This document shows positions 25,750 to 33,709 of a stretch of 45,926 nucleotides of DNA, piece by piece (position 1 is the stretch's first letter; the number at the start of each line of letters is the position of its first letter). Source of the stretch: Oscillospiraceae bacterium (GTDB taxonomy: Bacteria > Bacillota > Clostridia > Oscillospirales > Ruminococcaceae); the NCBI GenBank assembly GCA_017461245.1, contig JAFTYW010000005.1, forward strand, positions 1-45,926. Reading direction: 5' to 3'. The notes beneath the pieces were generated by a model. The model did not search any database. It was not told the origin of the DNA and saw only the letters and a program-made list of their open reading frames with translations. A program made the position numbers and the translations under genes.

Positions 25750-26019
25750 CAGAAAATAAAGCAACCAAAACCCCATAACCTTATTATGAACAACTGCGAA
25801 AAAATGAGCCTTACGGGAGTTTTCGATGTCGAGAGTTTTGATGATAAGACCGTCGTTTGCTACACCGATTTTGGTAAGCTCTTTGTCCGCGGTAACGGCC
25901 TGCGGGTCGATAATATGAATGTCGATAGCGGCGATATGGAGATAACCGGCAGGGTGTATTCGCTTTCGTATGTAGATGAAAAGCCGCATAGATCCGTTTT
26001 TTCAAAACTGTTTAAATAG
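25741..26019 (+). CDS. yabP: Sporulation protein YabP
   Basis: A 92-aa YabP-family protein: HNLIMNNCEKMSLTGVFDVE, then TDFGKLFVRGNGL and ITGRVYSLSYVDE match the family. YabP is made in the mother cell and takes part in spore coat/cortex formation together with YabQ. I chose the TTG at 25741 because GGGAG (25728-25732) is correctly spaced; a GTG at 25732 overlaps that site. The gene is followed by yabQ after 11 bases. A sigma-E promoter would be expected but I could not place one with confidence. Confidence 0.9.
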   Translation: MAEQKIKQPKPHNLIMNNCEKMSLTGVFDVESFDDKTVVCYTDFGKLFVRGNGLRVDNMNVDSGDMEITGRVYSLSYVDEKPHRSVFSKLFK

Positions 26020-26030
26020 GGTGACTTGGC

Positions 26031-26606
26031 TTGATTGTAAGCGTATCTGAGCAGCTTTACGTCTTTGGTTTGGCGGCTTTAATGGGAGTAGCGCTCGGCG
26101 TTTTGTATGACGTTTTTAAGGTGATGCGCCTTGTGGGCTTAAATAGCCAAGTGCTTGTCTTTCTAGAGGATGTTCTGTTTTTTGCAATTTCAACGGTAAC
26201 AGTCTTTTCGTTCTATATGCAGATTACCGACGGGAAGTTTCGGGTCTATCCGCTCATTGCGGCGTCGCTGGGCTTTTTGGTCTATTTTTTGACGCTCGAA
26301 AAGCTAATCTTTTTTGTTATCAAAAAGCTTTACTATGCGCTGTACTCATTCTTTGAATTTGTCTACAAAAAAACGGTGCTTTTCGCCTTTAAAAAGCTCA
26401 AAGCCTTGGCAAAATTTGTTTTTAAGCCGATTGGGAAAATTTTTCATAGATTTTTTAAAGAAAATCTTATTATTTTTTTCAAAAAGCTATTGCCAAAGAG
26501 AAGAAAAATGTTATATAATAATTCGAGAAGTAAACGTAAAGGAAAGGGGAAAGTGCGCCGCTATGAAAAAGAGCAGGAAAGGCACAAAAAAGCGTTCTTT
26601 TGCTAG
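26031..26606 (+). CDS. yabQ: Spore cortex biosynthesis protein YabQ
   Basis: A 191-aa membrane protein with about four membrane segments in the first 110 residues (LYVFGLAALMGVALGVLYDV is typical of YabQ) and a strongly basic C-terminal tail. YabQ is needed for spore cortex peptidoglycan. The start is TTG at 26031 behind AGGGTGA. The C-terminal 44 bases overlap the divIC start in another frame, linking a sporulation gene to a division gene. Confidence 0.9.
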   Translation: MIVSVSEQLYVFGLAALMGVALGVLYDVFKVMRLVGLNSQVLVFLEDVLFFAISTVTVFSFYMQITDGKFRVYPLIAASLGFLVYFLTLEKLIFFVIKKLYYALYSFFEFVYKKTVLFAFKKLKALAKFVFKPIGKIFHRFFKENLIIFFKKLLPKRRKMLYNNSRSKRKGKGKVRRYEKEQERHKKAFFC

Positions 26607-26868
26607 CACCTTTTTAAAGCTCGCGGTTGTTTGTGTTGCGGTGTATGTAGCCTTTTCTTTGGTTTCTTTGCAGATCGAGCTTGCTGAAAAGCGTCAGACC
26701 CTTTCAAAGCTCGAGGAGCAGAAGCAGCAGCTTATGCTTTCAAATGAAGAAAAAAAGGAACTGATTGAAAAAAGCGATCAGGACGAGTTTGTCGAGCAGA
26801 TTGCGAGAGAGTATTTTGATTTTGCTTATCCCGATGAGCAGATCTATATTGACATCTCGGGCAGTTAA
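26563..26868 (+). CDS. divIC: Septum formation initiator, DivIC/FtsB family
   Basis: A 101-aa bitopic division protein: basic N-terminus (MKKSRKGTKKR), one membrane segment (about residues 16-35), a coiled coil (ELAEKRQTLSKLEEQKQQL) and the C-terminal AREYFDFAYPDEQIY typical of DivIC. It works with FtsL and DivIB at the septum. The reading frame is open far upstream into yabQ, but the real start is the ATG at 26563, with AAAGGGGA upstream and a family-like N-terminus. Confidence 0.93.
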   Translation: MKKSRKGTKKRSFASTFLKLAVVCVAVYVAFSLVSLQIELAEKRQTLSKLEEQKQQLMLSNEEKKELIEKSDQDEFVEQIAREYFDFAYPDEQIYIDISGS

Positions 26869-26908
26869 ATCTCGGCAGGTAATTTGTTTAAGGAGTCTAT
26901 ACTAACCT

Positions 26909-27358
26909 ATGCAGCTTGAAGTCGGAACAATTTTAGAAGGAAAAGTTACAGGCATCACAAAATTCGGAGTTTTCGTTGAACTCGGCGAGGGCAAAACCGG
27001 AATGGTACATATTTCTGAGGTTTCATCAAACTATGTAACCGAGATTACTGACCATGTTAAAGAAAACCAAATCGTAAAGGTCAAGGTCTTAAGCATCGGG
27101 GAGGACGGAAAGATCCGCCTTTCAATGAAAAAGCTTAACGGCGATGAACCTAAGGAAAAGCCCCAGCCTCAAAAAAGAGAACCGAGGCAGGATAGAGAGC
27201 CTAGGGGCGATTTCGGTTTCCAGAAAAAAACAAATCAGCCTATGTCTTTTGAAGATATGCTTACTAAATTTAAGCAGTCGAGCGACGAAAAGATGAGCGA
27301 CCTAAAGCGTAATATGGATTCAAAGCGCGGTAGCGGCGGCCGTCGAGGCGGAAGATAA
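26909..27358 (+). CDS. yabR: S1-domain RNA-binding protein YabR
   Basis: A 149-aa protein. Residues 1-75 form an S1 RNA-binding domain (GTILEGKVTGITKFGVFVEL, MVHISEVS, IRLSMKKL); the rest is a charged linker with Pro/Arg-rich stretches and a basic Arg/Gly tail (RGSGGRRGGR) that could bind RNA non-specifically. It corresponds to YabR/GSP13 by both sequence and position after divIC. AAGGAG lies upstream with slightly long spacing. Confidence 0.93.
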   Translation: MQLEVGTILEGKVTGITKFGVFVELGEGKTGMVHISEVSSNYVTEITDHVKENQIVKVKVLSIGEDGKIRLSMKKLNGDEPKEKPQPQKREPRQDREPRGDFGFQKKTNQPMSFEDMLTKFKQSSDEKMSDLKRNMDSKRGSGGRRGGR

Positions 27359-27369
27359 AATTCAAAAAG

Positions 27370-27396
27370 GCGAAGTGGAAACACTTCGCTTTTTTT
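27370..27396 (+). terminator. Terminator closing the yabO-yabR cluster
   Basis: GCGAAGTG (27370-27377) pairs with CACTTCGC (27382-27389), GAAA loop, then a T7 run. Confidence 0.93.
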
Positions 27397-27417
27397 AAAG
27401 GTTTGAAAGGTAAAAAT

Positions 27418-28539
27418 ATGGAAAATTTAAAGATTTCTTGCCCCTGCCATTTCGGGCTTGAAAGCGTGCTTTCGGGCGAAATGAAAAGGCTTGGCTTTGC
27501 AAATGTTACGAGTGAAAACGGAAAAGTCAGCTTTTCGGGAACCCTTTCTGATATAGCAAAGGCTAATATAAACCTAAGAACTGCCGAAAGAGTTTTAATA
27601 GAGCTTGCCTCGTTTACCGCTCTTTCATTTGAGGAGCTTTTTCAAGGAGTAAAGGCGATATCTTGGGAGGACTTTATCTGTGAAGATGAGGCCTTTCCAG
27701 TAAAAGGCTGGTCGCTTAACTCAAAGCTTCACAGCGTCCCCGATTGCCAGTCCATTATCAAAAAGGCGGTAGTTCGTAGATTAGAGAGCAAATACGGGAT
27801 GAGCATTTTCCCCGAAACCGCCGCAAAGCACCAGATCCAGTTCTCGATCTTAAAGGATAAGGTCAGTATTTATCTTGATACAAGCGGTGAGGGACTTCAC
27901 AAAAGGGGCTACCGCCGAAATTCAAACGCCGCGCCTATTAAAGAGACCCTTGCGGCAGGCATTTTAGATATAGCCAGAGTAAAGGGCGACAGCACCGTTT
28001 ACGACCCCATGTGTGGTAGCGGAACCTTTCTTATCGAAAGCTTTTTGAGAGCAACTAAAACAGCACCGGGACTGCGCCGCTATTTTGCCGCAGAAAACTG
28101 GAAGATATTTGATAAAGCCATTTTCAAAGAGGCAAGGGCAGAGGCTTTAGACAAAATTGACCGCTCTGTTTTTTTAAAAGGCTTTGGCTCTGATATTGAC
28201 AGCGAGGCAGTGCGCCTTTGTATTGAAAATAGCAAAAAAGCCAACGCTGAAAACAGGCTTTCCTTTAAGCAGATGGATGTAAAGGATTTTTCCTTGACAG
28301 ACATAGAAAATGGCATAGTTATCTGCAACCCGCCTTATGGCGAGCGGCTTTCGGATATCCGCAGTGCAGAGGCACTTTATCGGGATATGGGAAGGATCTT
28401 TGAGAGAAAAAGCGGGGTAAATTACTATATCATTTCGCCCCACGAAGATTTTGAAGCGCTTTTCGGCAGAAAGGCGGATAAAAGGCGAAAGCTTTACAAC
28501 GGAATGATAAAGTGCACCCTATATCAGTATTTTTTATAA
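27418..28539 (+). CDS. rlmL: THUMP-domain rRNA N2-guanine methyltransferase (RlmL/YpsC type)
   Basis: A 373-aa class I SAM methyltransferase with an N-terminal THUMP RNA-binding region and a C-terminal UPF0020 catalytic domain (YDPMCGSGTFLIE and ICNPPYGERL). The short form without a second methyltransferase domain corresponds to B. subtilis YpsC; the E. coli RlmL domain methylates G2445 of 23S rRNA. Start: ATG at 27418 behind GAAAGG, in preference to the in-frame TTG at 27403, which lies within that site. The preceding terminator means it probably has its own, unplaced, promoter. Confidence 0.88.
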   Translation: MENLKISCPCHFGLESVLSGEMKRLGFANVTSENGKVSFSGTLSDIAKANINLRTAERVLIELASFTALSFEELFQGVKAISWEDFICEDEAFPVKGWSLNSKLHSVPDCQSIIKKAVVRRLESKYGMSIFPETAAKHQIQFSILKDKVSIYLDTSGEGLHKRGYRRNSNAAPIKETLAAGILDIARVKGDSTVYDPMCGSGTFLIESFLRATKTAPGLRRYFAAENWKIFDKAIFKEARAEALDKIDRSVFLKGFGSDIDSEAVRLCIENSKKANAENRLSFKQMDVKDFSLTDIENGIVICNPPYGERLSDIRSAEALYRDMGRIFERKSGVNYYIISPHEDFEALFGRKADKRRKLYNGMIKCTLYQYFL

Positions 28540-28554
28540 TCGGCTATTTTTTAC

Positions 28555-28583
28555 TTTACACTTTACAAAGAATATTGTATAAT
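28555..28583 (+). promoter_or_regulatory. Sigma-A promoter for the band-7 gene and probably the pyrH operon
   Basis: TTTACA (28555-28560), 17-base spacer, perfect TATAAT (28578-28583). No terminator is seen between the band-7 gene and pyrH, so this promoter may feed the long downstream gene run. Confidence 0.88.
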
Positions 28584-28618
28584 AGATTAAATAAGAATTT
28601 TAGAAAGAAGGTAGTTTT

Positions 28619-29566
28619 ATGCCGGCTGTAATTATCTCAATCGTTGTGGTTTTATTGATCTTTATTTTTGCTAATGCAAAGATAGTTCCTCAAGCTCACG
28701 AATATGTTATTGAGTTTCTTGGAAAATATAAAACTACCTGGTCTGCAGGCTTCCACGTAAAGATTCCTCTTGTTGAGAAGATCTCCAAAAAGGTAACCTT
28801 AAAGGAGCAGGTTCTTGACTCGCCACCGCAGCCCGTTATTACCAAGGATAACGTCACAATGCAGATCGACACTGTTATTTACTACGCAGTCTACGATGCA
28901 AAACTTTACGCTTACGGTGCAGTAAACCCCATTTCAGCTCTTTCAAACCTCGCCGCAACAACCTTAAGAAACTTAGTTGGTGAGCTTGAGCTGGACGGAA
29001 CTCTTACCTCGAGAGATACCATCAACGCTAAAATGACCGAAATTCTCGACGATGCAACTGATAAGTGGGGAATTAAGGTAAACCGCGTTGAGCTTAAGAA
29101 TATCATTCCCCCTGCCGAAATTCAGAACGCCATGGAAAAGCAGATGAAGGCTGAGCGTGACCGCCGTGAAACTCTGCTTCAGGCGGAGGGACACAAGGCC
29201 GCCGCTATAACCCGCGCAGAAGGTGACAAGCAGGCTATGATCCTTGCCGCTGAGGGTGAGCGCGACGCAAGAATCGCCAGAGCGGAAGGTGAGGCAAAAG
29301 CCATCTATCTTTCAAAGAAGGCTGAGGCCGACGGTCTTATTGCACTTCGAGAGGCGGGCGTTGACGCCGCTGTTCTCGAGCTTAAAAAGTATGAAGCTCT
29401 TGTTTCAATGTCTAATGGTAAGGCATCAAAGATAATCGTTCCTACCGATGCCGTTAATATGACAAAGGCAAACGTGCTGTTTTCCGAAACAACCGGTTTA
29501 GGAGATACAACTCCCGAGGCGCCCGAGGCTCCCGCTCCTAAGAAAACCGACCCTTGCTGTGATTAA
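28619..29566 (+). CDS. SPFH/band-7 (stomatin-like) membrane protein
   Basis: A 315-aa stomatin/paraslipin-type protein: N-terminal membrane hairpin (PAVIISIVVVLLIFIFANA), SPFH core (FHVKIPLVEKISKKV to VNRVELKNIIPP) and a long Ala/Glu-rich helical region (AEGDKQAMILAAEGERDAR) that assembles into oligomeric cages. Such proteins scaffold membrane microdomains and often partner with a NfeD-type protease; none is visible here. The protein ends in DPCCD, two cysteines of possible lipid-attachment or metal interest. GAAAGAAGG precedes the ATG. It directly precedes pyrH. Confidence 0.93.
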   Translation: MPAVIISIVVVLLIFIFANAKIVPQAHEYVIEFLGKYKTTWSAGFHVKIPLVEKISKKVTLKEQVLDSPPQPVITKDNVTMQIDTVIYYAVYDAKLYAYGAVNPISALSNLAATTLRNLVGELELDGTLTSRDTINAKMTEILDDATDKWGIKVNRVELKNIIPPAEIQNAMEKQMKAERDRRETLLQAEGHKAAAITRAEGDKQAMILAAEGERDARIARAEGEAKAIYLSKKAEADGLIALREAGVDAAVLELKKYEALVSMSNGKASKIIVPTDAVNMTKANVLFSETTGLGDTTPEAPEAPAPKKTDPCCD

Positions 29567-29603
29567 TAAATTTATATAAAAATAAAAAAGCGGAGGATGT
29601 TTT

Positions 29604-30314
29604 ATGGCACTGAAGTATAAGAGAATTCTTTTAAAGCTTAGCGGTGAGGCGCTTGCAGGCGACAAAAAAATGGGTATCGACAACGAAACCGTTGCCGTTA
29701 TCTGTAAAAGCATCAAGAAATGCCTTGACGAAGGCGCTCAGGTTGCAATAGTTGTAGGCGGAGGTAACTTCTGGCGAGGCCGCTCAAATGAGCATATGGA
29801 CAGAACAAGGGCAGACCATATCGGAATGCTTGCAACTGCTATGAATGCTCTCGCAGTAGGCGATATGCTTGAAAGTTTAGGTGCCGAGGTCAGAGTTCAG
29901 ACCGCTATTGATATGCACCAGATCGCCGAGCCCTATATCCGCAATAAAGCAATCAAACACCTTGAAAAAGGCAGAGTTGTTATCTTTGGTTGCGGCGTAG
30001 GTAGCCCCTATTTCTCAACCGATACAGCGTCGTCGCTTCGTGCTGCTGAGATAAATGCCGACATTATGTTTAAGGCAACAATGGTTGACGGCGTTTATGA
30101 TAAGGATCCCCATCGCTTTGACGATGCCGTAAAATACGACACACTTTCGCTTTCAGAGGTTCTTACCAAGGGCTTGCAGGTTATGGATAGTACTGCGGCC
30201 GCTATGTGTAAGGATAATAAAATGCCTATCTTGGTATTCAGCCTTGAAGACCCCGAGAATATTTACCGCGCCGTTGTTGGTGAAGATATCGGTACGGTAG
30301 TTTATACAGAATAA
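29604..30314 (+). CDS. pyrH: UMP kinase
   Basis: A 236-aa bacterial UMP kinase of the amino-acid kinase family that makes UDP from UMP and ATP. Seen: [42 protein letters not shown] and the C-terminal ATP site ([13 protein letters not shown]). GGAGG is just upstream of the ATG. It starts the widely conserved pyrH-frr-uppS-cdsA-dxr-rseP order; the usual upstream partners rpsB and tsf are not here. Confidence 0.98.
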   Translation: MALKYKRILLKLSGEALAGDKKMGIDNETVAVICKSIKKCLDEGAQVAIVVGGGNFWRGRSNEHMDRTRADHIGMLATAMNALAVGDMLESLGAEVRVQTAIDMHQIAEPYIRNKAIKHLEKGRVVIFGCGVGSPYFSTDTASSLRAAEINADIMFKATMVDGVYDKDPHRFDDAVKYDTLSLSEVLTKGLQVMDSTAAAMCKDNKMPILVFSLEDPENIYRAVVGEDIGTVVYTE

Positions 30315-30332
30315 TAAAAGGAGAATATAGTT

Positions 30333-30887
30333 ATGCAGGAACAAATGAAAACACTTAAAGAGAAAATGAACAAGAGCATTGACGTGCTTAAGGATGAGTT
30401 TGCATCCATCAGAGCGGGCAGAGCAAACCCCGCCGTTCTGGATAAGATCTCTGTCGATTATTACGGAGTTCCCACACCAATTCAGCAGATGGCTGCTGTT
30501 TCGGTTTCTGAGGCAAGAGTTTTAGTCATTCAGCCTTGGGACGCTTCAACCTTAAAGAGCATTGAAAAGGCGATCTACGCTTCGGATATCGGCATCAATC
30601 CTACCAACGACGGTAGAATTATCCGCCTCGCATTCCCCCCGCTCACCGAGGAGCGCCGTAGAGAAATTGCAAAGGATATTTCCAAGCTTGCTGAAAATAC
30701 TAAGGTTGCTATCCGCTCCATCCGCCGCGACGGTCTTGAGAAGTTCAAGACAATGAAAAAGAATTCCGAGATCACAGAGGACGATCTTAAGAATTGCGAG
30801 AAGCAGGTTCAGGATTTAACAGACCAGTTCTGCAAGAGCGTTGATGAGCTTGCAAAGATAAAGGAAAAGGAAATTCTCGAACTGTAA
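30333..30887 (+). CDS. frr: Ribosome recycling factor
   Basis: A 184-aa factor that, with EF-G, splits post-termination ribosomes. Typical length; family motifs include ASIRAGRANPAVLDKI, VDYYGVPTPIQQMA and the C-terminal helix with FKTMKKNSEITEDDL. AAAGGAGA precedes the ATG. It follows pyrH after 18 bases, as in most bacteria. Confidence 0.98.
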   Translation: MQEQMKTLKEKMNKSIDVLKDEFASIRAGRANPAVLDKISVDYYGVPTPIQQMAAVSVSEARVLVIQPWDASTLKSIEKAIYASDIGINPTNDGRIIRLAFPPLTEERRREIAKDISKLAENTKVAIRSIRRDGLEKFKTMKKNSEITEDDLKNCEKQVQDLTDQFCKSVDELAKIKEKEILEL

Positions 30888-30899
30888 TAGGGAGTTTTT

Positions 30900-31625
30900 A
30901 TGATTTCAGATAATAAGACAGCTCAGTCAGAATGCCTTCCTACTCATATCGGAATTATTATGGACGGTAACGGCCGCTGGGCAAAAATGAGAGGTCTGCC
31001 TCGCTCTGCAGGGCATAGTAAGGGCGCCGCAGTGTTTAAAACTGTGTCGAGATACTGCCGTGACCGCGGTATAAAGTATCTTACGGTCTACGCCTTTTCA
31101 ACAGAAAACTGGAAACGCTCTGAGCAGGAGGTTTCCGGTATTATGAACCTGCTTAGAGAGTACCTTAAGGATGTTAAAAACTACACTAAGGATAATATCC
31201 GTGTCTGCTTTATAGGGGATAGAACCCCGCTTGACGAGGATATTAAAGCTCTCATGGAGGAAACCGAGAAGACCTCTGAAAACTTTGACGCTATGACCCT
31301 TAATATCGCAATAAACTATGGCGGACTTCCCGAGATTGCCAATGCTGCAAGAATTTGTGCCCAAAAGGTCAAATCGGGTGAGATGTCGGTAGAGGATATA
31401 ACCTGCGAGGAGATAGAAAAGCATCTTTATACTGCTCCTCAGCCTGCACCCGACCTTATTATAAGAACTGGCGGGGAATATAGGCTTTCCAATTTCCTTA
31501 CCTGGCAGTCTGCCTATAGCGAGCTTTATTTTTGCGATGTTTTGTGGCCCGATTTTAACGCAAAGCATATCGAAGCCGCGCTTTCTGAGTATGCAGGCAG
31601 AAACCGCAGATTCGGTAATGCTTAA
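30900..31625 (+). CDS. uppS: Isoprenyl transferase (undecaprenyl diphosphate synthase)
   Basis: A 241-aa cis-prenyltransferase making the C55 lipid carrier for peptidoglycan and wall polymers. The signature IIMDGNGRWAKMRG with the catalytic Asp, the AFSTENWKR stretch, and IRTGGEYRLSNFLTWQSAYS near the C-terminus are present. GGAG precedes the ATG. It is joined closely to frr and cdsA. Confidence 0.97.
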   Translation: MISDNKTAQSECLPTHIGIIMDGNGRWAKMRGLPRSAGHSKGAAVFKTVSRYCRDRGIKYLTVYAFSTENWKRSEQEVSGIMNLLREYLKDVKNYTKDNIRVCFIGDRTPLDEDIKALMEETEKTSENFDAMTLNIAINYGGLPEIANAARICAQKVKSGEMSVEDITCEEIEKHLYTAPQPAPDLIIRTGGEYRLSNFLTWQSAYSELYFCDVLWPDFNAKHIEAALSEYAGRNRRFGNA

Positions 31626-31648
31626 AACCTCGATTGGAGGATAAATTT

Positions 31649-32470
31649 ATGAAACAGCGAATTATTTCGGGAACGCTCTGCGTTGTCGTTCTCGCAATAG
31701 TTTTGTGTTTTTATCAAACTCTTTTGTTTGAAGCGGCGCTTTCTGTTCTTTCTGCAATAGCTGTTTTTGAGCTACTCACTGCGGCAGGCTTCAGAGAGCA
31801 TAAGCCATTTCTCTATGTCGGCGTTGCTGCCGCTGCGCTTACCCCTTATGCGCAAAGGCTGGGTGTTCTGCCTTTCGTGATAGCGGCGTTTTTGGTTTTG
31901 GTTGTTGTTCTGCTTCTTCGCTATCACTCCAAAATTAATTTCGAAAAAATCAGTTTTCTCGTTGTGTCGACCCTTGGTGTTGCGCTTGCCTTTAATTGCC
32001 TTGTGGTTTTAAGGGATATGAGCGAGAAGATAGGCTTGTTTTATATTCTTGTTGCCTTTGGCGGCGCTTGGTTTGCTGACACGGGAGCGTATTTTACAGG
32101 TATGCTTTTAGGTAAACATAAGCTAAGCCCTGTAATCAGTCCAAAGAAAACGGTAGAGGGTGCAGTTGGCGGAGTTGTCTGGAACATAGGTCTTTTGTGC
32201 CTCCTTGCATTTGTCTACACAAAGATATATGCATCGATGGGAACAGTACTTACCGTTTCGTATCTTAACATAGCCATTCTTGCAGTTGCAGTTGCCTTTG
32301 CTGGTATGGCAGGGGATTTGATTGCTTCTGTTATTAAAAGGCAGATTGGAATTAAGGACTACGGAAAGCTCATCCCAGGCCACGGCGGCATTATGGATAG
32401 ATTTGACAGTATTCTTTTCACATCCGCTGCGGTCTATTTCGTTGTGCAGTACGTTACGGTAATCAGTTAA
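31649..32470 (+). CDS. cdsA: Phosphatidate cytidylyltransferase CdsA
   Basis: A 273-aa integral membrane enzyme making CDP-diacylglycerol, the branch point of phospholipid synthesis. It has about eight membrane segments and the family signature SVIKRQIGIKDYGKLIPGHG followed by GIMDRFDS; also SPKKTVEGAVGG. Start: ATG at 31649 behind GGAGG (31636-31640); an in-frame TTG at 31634 overlaps that site and is rejected. It fits the uppS-cdsA-dxr order. Confidence 0.96.
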   Translation: MKQRIISGTLCVVVLAIVLCFYQTLLFEAALSVLSAIAVFELLTAAGFREHKPFLYVGVAAAALTPYAQRLGVLPFVIAAFLVLVVVLLLRYHSKINFEKISFLVVSTLGVALAFNCLVVLRDMSEKIGLFYILVAFGGAWFADTGAYFTGMLLGKHKLSPVISPKKTVEGAVGGVVWNIGLLCLLAFVYTKIYASMGTVLTVSYLNIAILAVAVAFAGMAGDLIASVIKRQIGIKDYGKLIPGHGGIMDRFDSILFTSAAVYFVVQYVTVIS

Positions 32471-32483
32471 ATTAAATTTTGCG

Positions 32484-32511
32484 GCCACCGATTGTATAAG
32501 CAGTTGGTGGC
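32484..32511 (+). repeat. Intercistronic hairpin between cdsA and dxr
   Basis: GCCACCGATTG (32484-32494) pairs with CAGTTGGTGGC (32501-32511) through 11 pairs including two wobbles, loop TATAAG. No T-run follows, so it is more likely an mRNA stability or processing element than a terminator. Confidence 0.6.
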
Positions 32512-32536
32512 TTAACAGTTAAAACGGGGGTTTTGT

Positions 32537-33685
32537 ATGAAAAATATTTCTGTTTTGGGCTCAACCGGCTCGATCGGAACTCAAACTCTTGACGTTGCAA
32601 GAAAGCATAATGTAAAGGTTTCTGCCATTACGGCTAATAGAAATATCAAGCTTTTGGAAGAACAGGCAAGAGAGTTTAAACCCTCGCTTGTTTGCGTAGG
32701 CGATAAATCCCTTTATGCAGAGCTTAAAACCGCCCTTGCTGACACTGATATAGAGGTTTCTTGCGGAGAAGAGGGCATATTAAAAGCTGCATCGCTTGAC
32801 GAGTGCGACCTCGTTGTGAATAGTATTGTCGGAATTGCGGGTCTGCTACCCACTTTAACTGCAATAGACGCCTGTAAAGATGTTGCCCTTGCCAACAAGG
32901 AATCGCTTGTAACAGGCGGCGCGCTTGTTATGAAAGCGGTAAAAGAAAAGGGAGTAAAGCTTCTCCCGGTTGACAGTGAGCATTCTGCTATTTTTCAGTG
33001 TATGCAGGGTTGTAAGGCGAGCGAGGTCAAAAAGATTATCTTAACCTGCTCGGGCGGTCCCTTCTTTAACTATACCCCCGAAATGCTTCAAAACGTAACC
33101 AAAGCGCAGGCGCTGAAGCATCCAAACTGGGATATGGGTGCAAAAATAACAATAGACTCGGCAACCCTTATGAATAAGGGCGCAGAGCTTATCGAAGCGG
33201 TCTGGCTCTTTGATAAATCTCCCGACGATATTGAGATAGTCGTTCATAGAGAGTCGGTCATCCATTCTCTTATCGAGCTTGAGGATAATGCCGTCTTGGC
33301 TCAGCTTGGCACTCCCGATATGCATATCCCCATTCAGTATGCCATAACCTATCCCGACAGAAAGCCGTCATCGTCGGGCAGACTAAGCTTAACAGACTAT
33401 GCAAATCTCAGTTTCTACAAGCCCGATTACGAAACCTTTAGAGCACTTACTGCCTGCAAAAAGGCGGCAGGGCTTGGCGGGCTTTATCCCTGCGCCGTAA
33501 ACTGCGCAAATGAGCAGGCGGTAGCACTGTTCCTTGAGGATAAAATAAAGTTCTCGCAGATCGGCGAAATTGTAGAGTCAGCATTGTCGTATAAGGATTA
33601 TAGCGGCGAATATACATTAAATGATGTTTTGAATACCGATAAAGAAATTCGGGAATATGTAAAAAAGATAGCTTTGAGGGTGTAA
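32537..33685 (+). CDS. dxr: 1-deoxy-D-xylulose 5-phosphate reductoisomerase
   Basis: A 382-aa NADPH-dependent enzyme of the MEP isoprenoid pathway, target of fosmidomycin. NADPH-binding LGSTGSIGTQTLDV at the N-terminus, ANKESLVTGG, the metal-binding PVDSEHSAIFQC, and SATLMNKGAELIEA with the catalytic loop are all present. Length is typical. With ispG two genes downstream, it shows the organism uses the MEP route to feed UppS. Confidence 0.97.
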   Translation: MKNISVLGSTGSIGTQTLDVARKHNVKVSAITANRNIKLLEEQAREFKPSLVCVGDKSLYAELKTALADTDIEVSCGEEGILKAASLDECDLVVNSIVGIAGLLPTLTAIDACKDVALANKESLVTGGALVMKAVKEKGVKLLPVDSEHSAIFQCMQGCKASEVKKIILTCSGGPFFNYTPEMLQNVTKAQALKHPNWDMGAKITIDSATLMNKGAELIEAVWLFDKSPDDIEIVVHRESVIHSLIELEDNAVLAQLGTPDMHIPIQYAITYPDRKPSSSGRLSLTDYANLSFYKPDYETFRALTACKKAAGLGGLYPCAVNCANEQAVALFLEDKIKFSQIGEIVESALSYKDYSGEYTLNDVLNTDKEIREYVKKIALRV

Positions 33686-33709
33686 TTTTTCTTTAGAAAG
33701 GCGCTTTTA

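Noticed and set aside
26314-26562. Upstream extension of the divIC frame
   Set aside because: The open frame simply continues into yabQ coding sequence; the ATG at 26563 has a ribosome binding site and a typical DivIC N-terminus.
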